Below, one piece after another: positions 27,508 through 34,986 of a stretch of 64,000 bases of DNA. The stretch comes from Pseudomonas serboccidentalis (GTDB lineage: Bacteria; Pseudomonadota; Gammaproteobacteria; Pseudomonadales; Pseudomonadaceae). The notes under the pieces were generated by a model that was not told where the DNA came from, made no database searches, and was given only the letters and a program-made list of their open reading frames with translations. Numbering within the stretch: position 1 is the stretch's first letter; each line of letters begins with the position of its first letter. A program made the position numbers and the translations under genes. The stretch is from NCBI RefSeq assembly GCF_028830055.1, contig NZ_CP101655.1, forward strand, positions 5,073,037-5,137,036, written 5' to 3'.

Positions 27508-28773
27508 ATGCCCGACAACCTCACAGCGGACAACGCCGACATCGCGGTGATCGGCGCCGGCATCATCGGCGTCGCCTGCGCCCTGCAACTGGCGCGTCAG
27601 GGCCGGCGGGTGGTGGTCATCGACCGTCAGCCGCCGGGCCATGGCGCCTCGTTCGGCAACGCCGGGCATCTGGCCACCGAGCAGGTGTTTCCGATTGCCG
27701 ACGCATCGATCCTCAAGCGCCTGCCGGCGATGCTGATGGACCCGATGGGCCCGCTGCGCCTCGACTGGAAATACATGCCGCGCGCCGTGCCGTGGTTCAC
27801 CCGTTTGTTGCTGAACCTGCGCCCGGCGCCGTTCCAACGCACCATCGCCGGGCTGCGTGCACTCAACGAAAGCAGCTTCGCCGCCTGGAATCGCTTGCTG
27901 CAGAGCATCGACCAGACGGGTCTGCTCAAAGAGGACGGCTCGCTGCTGGTGTTCGAGCGCGCCGAATCGCGGCAAGCCATCGAAGCCCTGCAGGCGCGCA
28001 TGCGCCAGCAACAGGTGCCGGTGGATTTCTGGTCGGCCAGTACCGTGCAGAACAGCGCGCCGCAACTCAGCGCGCAGATTCAGGGCGGCTTGTTTTTCCC
28101 GCGCACCGGGCACTTTCTCGACCCGTATCGAGTGGTGTGTGAACTGGTGAGCGCCGCCAAAGCGGCCGGCGTGCAGTTTCTCGAGCAAGAGGTGCTGGGC
28201 GGCCAGTTGCAGGAACATGGTGTGTCGCTGATCACCCATCAGGGCCGCTTCACCGCGCGCCAGGTGCTGATCGCCTGTGGCGCGCACTCGGCAAAACTCA
28301 CGGCTGCACTGACCGGCAAACAAGTACCGCTGGACACCGAACGCGGCTATCACCTGATGCTGCCGCATGAGCACGAGCGGCTGCCATTCGCGGTCACCTC
28401 GCTGGAGCGCAAGTTCATCATGACGCCGATGGCCGGCGGCTTGCGCCTGGCCGGCACCGTCGAGTTCGCAGGTCTGGAGCACCCGCCGTTCATGGAACGC
28501 GCCTGGCAGTTACACCGCTTGAGCAAGGGCCTGTTCCGCCGCGACTTGAATGCTGAAGACGCGACGCCATGGATGGGCTTTCGCCCGTCGCTGCCGGACT
28601 CGCTGCCGATCATCGACAAGGTCTGCGACGGCAAGGTGCTGCTCGCGTTCGGGCATCAGCATTTGGGGCTGACGCAGGCGGCGATTACGGCGGAACTGGT
28701 CGCGCAACTGGTCTCGCCGGGAACACATTCCGGCTTGCCGGCACTGGCGGCCTATCGACTGGCTCGCTTCTGA
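27508..28773 (+). CDS. D-hydroxyproline dehydrogenase, FAD-dependent
   Basis: A 421-residue DAO-family flavoprotein. The dinucleotide-binding motif is AVIGAGIIGVACALQLARQGRRVVVIDRQ at the N terminus, and the C-terminal FAD-contact segment reads GHQHLGLTQAA. In this operon it should oxidise cis-4-hydroxy-D-proline to the pyrroline that the deaminase uses. A single polypeptide resembles the P. putida enzyme rather than the multi-subunit P. aeruginosa one. Only three bases separate it from the dehydrogenase gene, and AGAGGGA precedes the ATG. Confidence 0.9.
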   Translation: MPDNLTADNADIAVIGAGIIGVACALQLARQGRRVVVIDRQPPGHGASFGNAGHLATEQVFPIADASILKRLPAMLMDPMGPLRLDWKYMPRAVPWFTRLLLNLRPAPFQRTIAGLRALNESSFAAWNRLLQSIDQTGLLKEDGSLLVFERAESRQAIEALQARMRQQQVPVDFWSASTVQNSAPQLSAQIQGGLFFPRTGHFLDPYRVVCELVSAAKAAGVQFLEQEVLGGQLQEHGVSLITHQGRFTARQVLIACGAHSAKLTAALTGKQVPLDTERGYHLMLPHEHERLPFAVTSLERKFIMTPMAGGLRLAGTVEFAGLEHPPFMERAWQLHRLSKGLFRRDLNAEDATPWMGFRPSLPDSLPIIDKVCDGKVLLAFGHQHLGLTQAAITAELVAQLVSPGTHSGLPALAAYRLARF

Positions 28774-28802
28774 GATATCGATGAACCGTTTTTGGTTTCA
28801 TA

Positions 28803-29810
28803 ATGAGCGCCGATCTTAGCCCTGCGCACATGGAACCGACTATGACCTCATCAATGGAAACTCAGACACCCGAGCCGCAAGCCATCTGCAACCCGATCAC
28901 CAGCGCCGCGATCTTCATCGTCGCCACGCTGATGCCCGGTAGCGACGCCGCCAGCCAGGTGCGCGGCTGGTGCGGCGACATCGCCGCCCTCACCCGTTCG
29001 GTCGGCAAGCGTGTGCCCAACGGCAACCTGTCGTGTGTCTGCGGATTCAGCGCCAATGCCTGGGACGCCCTGTTCGGCAGCCCACGCCCGGTGTCGCTGC
29101 ATCCGTTCCGTGAGTTTGGCGTCGAGGGGCGCCGTGCGGTGGCGACCCCGGGGGACATCCTGCTGCACATCCGTGCCGACCAGATGGACCTGTGTTTCGA
29201 ACTGGCGACGCAGTTGTGCAGCGCACTTAATGGCGCGATCACGGTGGTGGATGAGGTACAGGGTTTCCGCTACTTCGACATGCGCAGCATCATCGGTTTC
29301 GTCGATGGCACCGAGAACCCGGTGGGGCGCAAGGCGGACCATTTCACCCTGATCGGCAACGAGGACCCGGCGTTCGAATCCGGCAGCTATGTGCTGGTGC
29401 AGAAGTACCTGCACAAGATGGATGCGTGGAATGCGCTGAGCGTCGAGGCTCAGGAAAAGGTGATCGGTCGTACCAAGCTGGCCGACATCGAACTGGGTGA
29501 AGAGGTGAAACCGAGCAACTCCCACAGCGCCCTGACAACCATTACCAAGGACGGCCAGGAGCAGAAGATACTGCGCGACAACATGCCGTTCGGCCGCCCA
29601 GGCGCCGGCGAATTCGGCACCTATTTCATCGGTTACGCGCGCTCGCCGGAACCGATCGAGCAGATGCTGGAGAACATGTTTGTCGGCAACCCCGTCGGCA
29701 ACTATGACCGGTTGCTGGACTTCAGCACGGCGGTCACCGGGGGTCTGTTCTTTGTGCCGTCAGCCGACCTGCTCGAAGCGCTGGCGGATCGCGAGCCGGA
29801 GCAGGCGTGA
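28803..29810 (+). CDS. Dyp-type heme peroxidase
   Basis: A 335-residue dye-decolourising peroxidase. The hallmark GFVDGTENP places the distal Asp at residue 168. The proximal heme His is probably His241 in PSNSHSALT, with a following Arg in KILRDNMPFG. No signal peptide is seen, so it should be cytoplasmic or packaged. Several in-frame ATGs occur in the first 20 codons and no clear ribosome site decides; the first was kept. It is 29 bases after the hydroxyproline operon and may be read through from it. Confidence 0.9.
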   Translation: MSADLSPAHMEPTMTSSMETQTPEPQAICNPITSAAIFIVATLMPGSDAASQVRGWCGDIAALTRSVGKRVPNGNLSCVCGFSANAWDALFGSPRPVSLHPFREFGVEGRRAVATPGDILLHIRADQMDLCFELATQLCSALNGAITVVDEVQGFRYFDMRSIIGFVDGTENPVGRKADHFTLIGNEDPAFESGSYVLVQKYLHKMDAWNALSVEAQEKVIGRTKLADIELGEEVKPSNSHSALTTITKDGQEQKILRDNMPFGRPGAGEFGTYFIGYARSPEPIEQMLENMFVGNPVGNYDRLLDFSTAVTGGLFFVPSADLLEALADREPEQA

Positions 29811-29837
29811 CACCGTAGCGCCACGCCCGCCCGTCAC

Positions 29838-31826
29838 TCAGTGTGGCGCGCGCGGGATGGTTTTCAGCAGGTCTTCCGGGCTGATGTGGCCGACCACACT
29901 GCCCGGTTGCGGCATGTTGAGGATGTGGCCTTTCATCTTGCCAATGATGTGCATCTCGCACGGCTTGCAGTCGAACTTCAGGGTCAGCACTTCGTCGCCG
30001 TGAATCAGCTGCATCGGCGCGACCTTGGTGCGCACACCGGTCACGCCCTTGGCCTGTTTCGGGCACAGGTTGAACGAGAAACGCAGGCAGTGCTTGGTGA
30101 TCATCACCGGCACTTCACCAGCCTCTTCGTGGGCCTCGTACGCCGCATCGATCAGCTTCACGCCGTGACGGTGATAGAAGTCGCGCGCCTTCTGGTTGTA
30201 GACGTTGGCCAGGAACGACAGGTGCGACTCCGGGTACACCGGCGGCGGCGTGGTTTCGGCCTTGCGGCTGCCACGCGGGTGCGCCGCGACACGGGCGGCA
30301 GTCAGGGCTTCGATCACTTCACGGCGCAAGGCCTTGAGCTGCGAGTTCGGGATGAAGAACGCCTGCGGTGCATCCAGTTTCACGTCGATGGCGTGGTACT
30401 GGGTGGTGCCGAGCTGACCGAGCAGATCCTGCAGTTGCTCAAGCGCCTGCTCCGGCTTGTTGGCGACACCGAACGGACCGTTCAGGGTCACGCTGGCACT
30501 GATACCCTCTTCACTGGTGGCGGTCACTTCCAGTTGCTCTTCACGCAGACGCGCCACCCAGCTCAGGGCCACGCGGCGCTCGGCGGAAGTCTTCTGCAGC
30601 GCCTGTTGCCAGTTGTGGTCGAGGTTACGGTTCAGCGGATGATTCGGGCGCAGCTTGTACAGGCCTTCCGGCATCTCGTTCGGCTCGACGCGGTAGCGAT
30701 AGCGCTTCTCGCCATCCTCTTCGAACTCGCCCTTCGGTTCGGCGATGTTGGCGCGAAAACCCACCACTTCACGCTTGACCAGCACGTTCAGGCCATCGCC
30801 GTTGGACAGCGGCTCCTGGGTCACGACCTGCATGTCACGCTTGCCGACTTTCTCGACCGTGCCCACTGGCAGACCGGTGAAGGTCGGCGAGTCGAACGCG
30901 CCGATGTCGATCTTGCGATCGGTGACGAAGTAGTCGGTGCTGCCACGGTGGAAGGTCTTTTCCGGGTCCGGCAGGAAGAAGTGCGCGGTGCGGCCGCTGG
31001 AGGCGCGAGCCAGGTCCGGGCGGTCTTCGAGCACGTCATCGAGGCGCTGGCGGTAATAGGCGGTGATGTTCTTCACATAGCCCATGTCCTTGTAGCGACC
31101 TTCGATCTTGAACGAGCGCACACCGGCCTCGACCAGCGCGCGGATGTTGGCGCTCTGGTTGTTGTCCTTCATCGACAGCAGGTGTTTTTCGTAGGCGATC
31201 ACCCCACCCTTTTCGTCTTTCAGGGTGTACGGCAAGCGGCACGCCTGGGAGCAGTCACCACGGTTGGCGCTACGGCCGGTCTGCGCGTGGGAGATGTTGC
31301 ACTGCCCGGAGAACGCCACGCACAGGGCGCCGTGAATGAAGAACTCGATGGCGGCATCGGTTTCGTCGGCAATGGCGCGGATTTCTTTCAGGTTCAGCTC
31401 ACGGGCCAGCACCAGTTGCGAGAAACCGGCCTGATCGAGGAACTTCGCCCGCTCCAGCGTGCGGATGTCGGTCTGGGTACTGGCATGCAGCTCGATCGGC
31501 GGGATATCCAGTTCCATCACGCCCAGATCCTGGACGATCAGCGCGTCGACACCGGCGTCGTACAACTGGTGGATCAGCTTGCGCGCCGGCTCCAGTTCGT
31601 TGTCGTGCAGGATGGTGTTGATGGTGGTGAAAATGCGCGCGTGATAACGGCGGGCAAACTCCACCAGCTCGGCAATTTCGCTCACCTCGTTGCAGGCGTT
31701 ATGGCGCGCGCCGAAGCTCGGGCCACCTATGTACACGGCGTCGGCGCCGTGCAGGATGGCTTCACGGGCAATGGCCACGTCACGGGCGGGGCTGAGCAGT
31801 TCCAGGTGATGCTTGGGCAAGGACAT
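29838..31826 (-). CDS. rlhA: 23S rRNA C2501 hydroxylase, U32 peptidase-like (RlhA/YdcP)
   Basis: A 662-residue U32-family protein. The N-terminal TIM-barrel begins HHLELLSPARDVAIAREAILHGADAVYIGGPSFGARHNA. The family signature with its cysteines is in FIHGALCVAFSGQCNISHAQTGRSANRGDCSQACRLPY. A long C-terminal extension contains further Cys (KHCLRFSFNLCPKQ, FDCKPCEMH) that could hold an iron-sulfur centre. The length matches E. coli RlhA (about 660) rather than the shorter tRNA enzyme TrhP. It makes 5-hydroxycytidine in 23S rRNA. Confidence 0.9.
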   Translation of the reverse strand: MSLPKHHLELLSPARDVAIAREAILHGADAVYIGGPSFGARHNACNEVSEIAELVEFARRYHARIFTTINTILHDNELEPARKLIHQLYDAGVDALIVQDLGVMELDIPPIELHASTQTDIRTLERAKFLDQAGFSQLVLARELNLKEIRAIADETDAAIEFFIHGALCVAFSGQCNISHAQTGRSANRGDCSQACRLPYTLKDEKGGVIAYEKHLLSMKDNNQSANIRALVEAGVRSFKIEGRYKDMGYVKNITAYYRQRLDDVLEDRPDLARASSGRTAHFFLPDPEKTFHRGSTDYFVTDRKIDIGAFDSPTFTGLPVGTVEKVGKRDMQVVTQEPLSNGDGLNVLVKREVVGFRANIAEPKGEFEEDGEKRYRYRVEPNEMPEGLYKLRPNHPLNRNLDHNWQQALQKTSAERRVALSWVARLREEQLEVTATSEEGISASVTLNGPFGVANKPEQALEQLQDLLGQLGTTQYHAIDVKLDAPQAFFIPNSQLKALRREVIEALTAARVAAHPRGSRKAETTPPPVYPESHLSFLANVYNQKARDFYHRHGVKLIDAAYEAHEEAGEVPVMITKHCLRFSFNLCPKQAKGVTGVRTKVAPMQLIHGDEVLTLKFDCKPCEMHIIGKMKGHILNMPQPGSVVGHISPEDLLKTIPRAPH

Positions 31827-31922
31827 AGTTTTTTTAGTCAGGCTGTCACGGTTAAGGCACGCATTGTAGCTGCGAAACGCCCGGCCGGCACGCCTGTGCT
31901 GCCAAGTGGCAACTCAATCCGC

Positions 31923-32015
31923 CTCTGTAGGAGCTGCAGCACGCTGCGATCTTTTGACTTTGATTTTCAAGATCAAAAGATCGCAGCCTCGTTGCACTCG
32001 ACAGCTCCTACAGAG
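31923..32015. repeat. REP/BIME-type inverted repeat
   Basis: The ends CTCTGTAGGAGCTG (31923-31936) and CAGCTCCTACAGAG (32002-32015) are exact reverse complements. An inner pair CGATCTTTTGA/TCAAAAGATCG closes the loop. This is the common GTAGGAGCTG repeat of Pseudomonas intergenic regions. Confidence 0.85.
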
Positions 32016-32030
32016 AGATGCGGCATTACA

Positions 32031-32411
32031 TCAGGCCTTGGCGGCCATCGCGGTGACTTCCACACGCATGCCTTCAACCGCCAGCGATGCCACGCCCACA
32101 GCGGCGCGAACCGGCCATGGCTTGGCGAAGAAGCGCTTGTAGACTTCGTTGAACGCCGCGCGGTCAGCCATGTCGGTGAGATAGATAGTCAGGTGCATGA
32201 CCCGATCCATCGAACTGCCCGCCCGCTCCAGCGCCACTTTCAGCGCTTGCAAGGTGCATTCGCTTTGCAGGGTGATGTCGCCCAGCTCCAGGCTGCCGTC
32301 GGCGCGAGTCGGGATCTGGGTCGAAACCAGAATGCCGTTGAAACCGACAACGTCGGAGGAAATCGAATCCACATCCGGATCAGGGGTGAAGCTGAGGTCT
32401 TGATTAGCCAT
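32031..32411 (-). CDS. RidA/YjgF-family protein
   Basis: A 126-residue Rid-superfamily protein, the second in this window. The typical blocks are VVGFNGILVSTQIPTRADGSLELGDITLQSECTLQALKVALERAGSSMDRVMHLTIYLTDMADRAAFNEVYKRFF and the C-terminal RAAVGVASLAVEGMRVEVTAMA. The MRVEVTA segment keeps the Arg/Glu of active enamine deaminases, unlike the protein at 17504. Stands alone between a REP element and a terminator. Confidence 0.9.
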   Translation of the reverse strand: MANQDLSFTPDPDVDSISSDVVGFNGILVSTQIPTRADGSLELGDITLQSECTLQALKVALERAGSSMDRVMHLTIYLTDMADRAAFNEVYKRFFAKPWPVRAAVGVASLAVEGMRVEVTAMAAKA

Positions 32412-32543
32412 GTAAGTCTCTTGTCTGGAGAGAGTGAGGGTCGCCGGCGAACAACCTGCCGGGACTTTTCGCGGGGGAGTTTACAACAGTCCCCCGCTCC
32501 GGCTCAGGCAACCGTCGCGGCCAGACACAAATCGCACGCATAA

Positions 32544-32575
32544 AAAAACGCCAGCCCTTTCGGACTGGCGTTTTT
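32544..32575 (-). terminator. Intrinsic terminator of tRNA-Gln
   Basis: AAAAACGCCAG / CTGGCGTTTTT with a 10-base loop, nine bases past the tRNA 3' end. The minus strand has a run of seven T after the stem; the plus strand also has five T, so it can act both ways. Confidence 0.8.
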
Positions 32576-32583
32576 CTTGAATA

Positions 32584-32658
32584 TGGCAGGGGCGGCTGGA
32601 TTCGAACCAACGCATGGCAGGATCAAAACCTGCTGCCTTACCGCTTGGCGACGCCCCT
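32584..32658 (-). tRNA. tRNA-Gln (anticodon TTG)
   Basis: 75 nt on the minus strand. The acceptor stem pairs AGGGGCG with CGCCCCT, followed by GCCA encoded at the 3' end. The anticodon stem GCAGG/CCTGC holds the loop TTTTGAT with anticodon TTG, which reads CAA/CAG. The T arm contains GGTTCGAATCC. A terminator follows. Confidence 0.95.
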
Positions 32659-32794
32659 GTATCTCAAGCTCTGTAACAAGCTCTGCGAGAATGGGCCGCA
32701 ATTTACCAACCTTTTTCTGATCTGGGAAGCCCCAAGTGCAAAAAAATTGTTTTAAAACAGCCAGTTATTTATGAATCAGGGCAAACGCCGCGTT

Positions 32795-33178
32795 TCACGT
32801 CGACAAATTCAACGCAATCGCCTCGCGAATCAGCGCTTTCAAGGCCTGCTCATCGAGCTGATCGCCCTCGTGAATATCAATCGCCCGCCGGGTGTTGCCC
32901 TCCAGGCTGGCGTTGAACAACCCCGCAGGATCGGTCAGCGCCGCGCCCTTGGCGAAGGTCATTTTCACCGCGGCCTTGTAGGTCTCGCCGGTGCAAATGA
33001 TGCCACCCCGCGACCACACTGGAACCCCCCGCCACTTCCACTCCTCCACCACCTCGGGATCGGCCTGGTGAATGACCTTGCGGATCTCGCCGAGGATGGC
33101 GCCGCGCCAATCGGCCAGTTCAGCGATTCGTGCGTCGATCAGGGCCGAGGCGTCGGTGAGCGGTGTTTCGGGTTTCAT
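32795..33178 (-). CDS. DUF1801-family protein (YdhG-like)
   Basis: A 127-residue cytoplasmic protein. The fold signature of the DUF1801 family is seen in LADWRGAILGEIRKVIHQADPEVVEEWKWRGVPVWSRGGIICTGETYKAAVKMTFAKGAALTDPAGLFNASLEG. No biochemical role is established for this group. ATG 33178 follows GGAGAACC-type sequence; the frame is open to 33274 without homology-like sequence. Confidence 0.82.
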   Translation of the reverse strand: MKPETPLTDASALIDARIAELADWRGAILGEIRKVIHQADPEVVEEWKWRGVPVWSRGGIICTGETYKAAVKMTFAKGAALTDPAGLFNASLEGNTRRAIDIHEGDQLDEQALKALIREAIALNLST

Positions 33179-33216
33179 GGCGGAGGTTCTCCATGGCGTC
33201 GTTTGAATCGGTTCGA

Positions 33217-33612
33217 TTACAAGCCGATTTGCTTGAGTCCCTCGCGCATTCCCTGATCCGCTTGCTCGCACCATTGCTTGAGGCTCAGATCCGGCGGGAG
33301 GTTACCTTCCAGGCTCTTGTATTGACCGTCGGCCAACACTTCGCCCTTGCGCCCGAAACCTTCGTTCTTGTCGCCATCGGCCTTGTCGAACTCGCCCGGC
33401 ATATTGGCAACGAACGCCACCATTTTGTTGGCGTTTTCAGTGCTGTCCGCTTTCAGATAGCCCTTGTCGACGCAATGCTTGATCAGGCCGGACATGTTGC
33501 GACCGGTGTCGTACATGCCTTTCAGGGTAGCGGGATCTGGCGTTTCTGCGCGAGCCAGGCCGGAAAGGCCGATAGTGGTGGTCAGAGCGAGGATCCAAGA
33601 CGTGGCTTTCAT
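33217..33612 (-). CDS. Small exported protein of unknown function
   Basis: A 131-residue protein with a clear signal peptide (MKATSWILALTTTIGLSGLARA). The mature part has two cysteines (IKHCVDKGY and KQWCEQADQG) that could form a disulfide, and is rich in charged residues. I do not recognise a family. It lies just beyond the AT-rich immunity genes, so it may mark the border of the effector island or be the first backbone gene. AAAGGAAT precedes the ATG. Confidence 0.75.
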   Translation of the reverse strand: MKATSWILALTTTIGLSGLARAETPDPATLKGMYDTGRNMSGLIKHCVDKGYLKADSTENANKMVAFVANMPGEFDKADGDKNEGFGRKGEVLADGQYKSLEGNLPPDLSLKQWCEQADQGMREGLKQIGL

Positions 33613-33718
33613 ATTAATTCCTTTAAGATTAGAGCGATTTAAGTTCCATCATGGCTTCAATTACTTCTTACTCAAACAACTTATGGGCTGAGCACAGCCA
33701 TCCCATTGTCCTGCCGTT

Positions 33719-34336
33719 TCAAACTCTTCTGATCCCGGACCATTGAACGGAGTCTAACGGGTTGAACTCAACTCCTTTGAATCCCTCCGCCAACTTTTTG
33801 AATATTTCAGAGCAGACCAGACTGTCGCTACCAGAAATCAGCCGTTTATATTTGAACAGGTCCAACTTCCAATCATCAGGAAGAACCAGCTTTTTAAACC
33901 TGATCGGCCTGCTATTTTCCTCTACAAATGTGGATCTCGGATCACTGTTAGCCCGCACATCCAGTTCCTCAAACAACACGGCGTGGTAATCTTTTTTCGA
34001 GATCCTCTCACCCGCCTCTGACAGAACCTGGATTTTCACGCTGTCGACAATATTGACTTCAACCTGACGACAGGCAGCCAGAAACTCGTCACTCACGAAA
34101 TAAAAGAACTTTGAAACGCTACGGACATCGAAGTCATAAAACTTGTCCTTGGATATAAGAACCATACCCTCCGGAAAAGGAGTGCGCGGCCCGGATTTTC
34201 CTCTTTCTGCGTACCAAGGGAAAAAGCCGAACTCCACACCCTTTGTATCTGCATAGAATTTATCAAAAAGGTCGGCATATAAAATCCCTGACGGGCAACC
34301 CGGCGCTTCTTTCTGAGACAAAACATAATAATTCAT
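33719..34336 (-). CDS. Imm11-like immunity protein, distal copy
   Basis: A 205-residue cytoplasmic protein, clearly paralogous to the gene at 34357 over its full length (shared MNYYVLSQKE-PGCP start, FPEGMVLISKDKFYDFD, VLFEELDVR, RFKKLVLP and a common end). The look fits the Imm11/DUF1629 group of polymorphic-toxin immunity proteins. The ATG at 34336 matches the paralogue's start; the longer frame reaches 34381 and would overlap the upstream gene. Base composition is more AT-rich than the surrounding genome, a sign of transfer. It may be a spare or specificity variant for an alternative Rhs1 tip. Confidence 0.75.
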   Translation of the reverse strand: MNYYVLSQKEAPGCPSGILYADLFDKFYADTKGVEFGFFPWYAERGKSGPRTPFPEGMVLISKDKFYDFDVRSVSKFFYFVSDEFLAACRQVEVNIVDSVKIQVLSEAGERISKKDYHAVLFEELDVRANSDPRSTFVEENSRPIRFKKLVLPDDWKLDLFKYKRLISGSDSLVCSEIFKKLAEGFKGVEFNPLDSVQWSGIRRV

Positions 34337-34356
34337 CGTATTGCAACCAGCCATAC

Positions 34357-34971
34357 TCAAACTGGCTTGATAGCCGACCAAACCACATCTTCCAAAGGCG
34401 TAAAGTTCACCCCTTTTATATCTTTTGCAAGCGCCTTGAACTCACCCGAGCAAATAAGTGTATTACTTCCTGAAATCAACCCTTTGAACTTGAACAGGTG
34501 ACGTTTGAAGTCGGTAGGCAGCACTAACTTCTTGAACCTGAAAATCAATCCATCCTCTTCTATAAAAGTAGAAGCAGGATCGGTCTCCGAGCGCACATCC
34601 AGCTCTTCAAAAAGTACGGCATTGTAATTTTTTGATGAGATTTTTTCCCCGCCCTTGGAAACCACCTGAATGGCTACAGCATCAGTAACGCCTACGTCTA
34701 AATCGCTGCAAACAGACATGAAGTCGTCACTAACTATGTAAAATCGCGCCACGCTCCTTATATCAAAATCATAGAATTTGTCTTTAGAAATAAGCACCAT
34801 CCCTTCAGGATAGGGCGTGTGTGTTTTGTAATGGATTTTCTCCGCATACCACGAAAAAAAACCATGCTCGACAGCTTTGGTATCCGAGTAAAATTTATCG
34901 TAAAGATCGGCTTGCAAGAAGCCTGTCGGGCAACCAGGCTCTTCCTTTTGAGAAAGCACATAAAATTCCAT
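34357..34971 (-). CDS. Imm11-like immunity protein, cognate candidate for Rhs toxin 1
   Basis: A 204-residue protein that begins 15 bases after the Rhs1 stop codon, the usual place for the cognate immunity gene. No signal peptide or membrane segment, as expected for an immunity protein that neutralises a nuclease in the cytoplasm. It is paralogous to the next gene downstream. AT-rich relative to the backbone. Assignment to Imm11 rests on recognised sequence character and context, not on a database search. Confidence 0.78.
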   Translation of the reverse strand: MEFYVLSQKEEPGCPTGFLQADLYDKFYSDTKAVEHGFFSWYAEKIHYKTHTPYPEGMVLISKDKFYDFDIRSVARFYIVSDDFMSVCSDLDVGVTDAVAIQVVSKGGEKISSKNYNAVLFEELDVRSETDPASTFIEEDGLIFRFKKLVLPTDFKRHLFKFKGLISGSNTLICSGEFKALAKDIKGVNFTPLEDVVWSAIKPV

Positions 34972-34986
34972 ATCAACTCTCCCTGC

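Noticed and set aside
31923..32015. Possible CRISPR or terminator hairpin
   Set aside because: Only one inverted pair without repeated spacers; the arms match the common Pseudomonas REP core.
29841..32543. A 900-codon plus-strand open frame
   Set aside because: It runs antisense through rlhA and the RidA-like gene. The sequence is rich in His/Gln/Arg/Leu with no family motifs, the typical mirror of a GC-rich gene.
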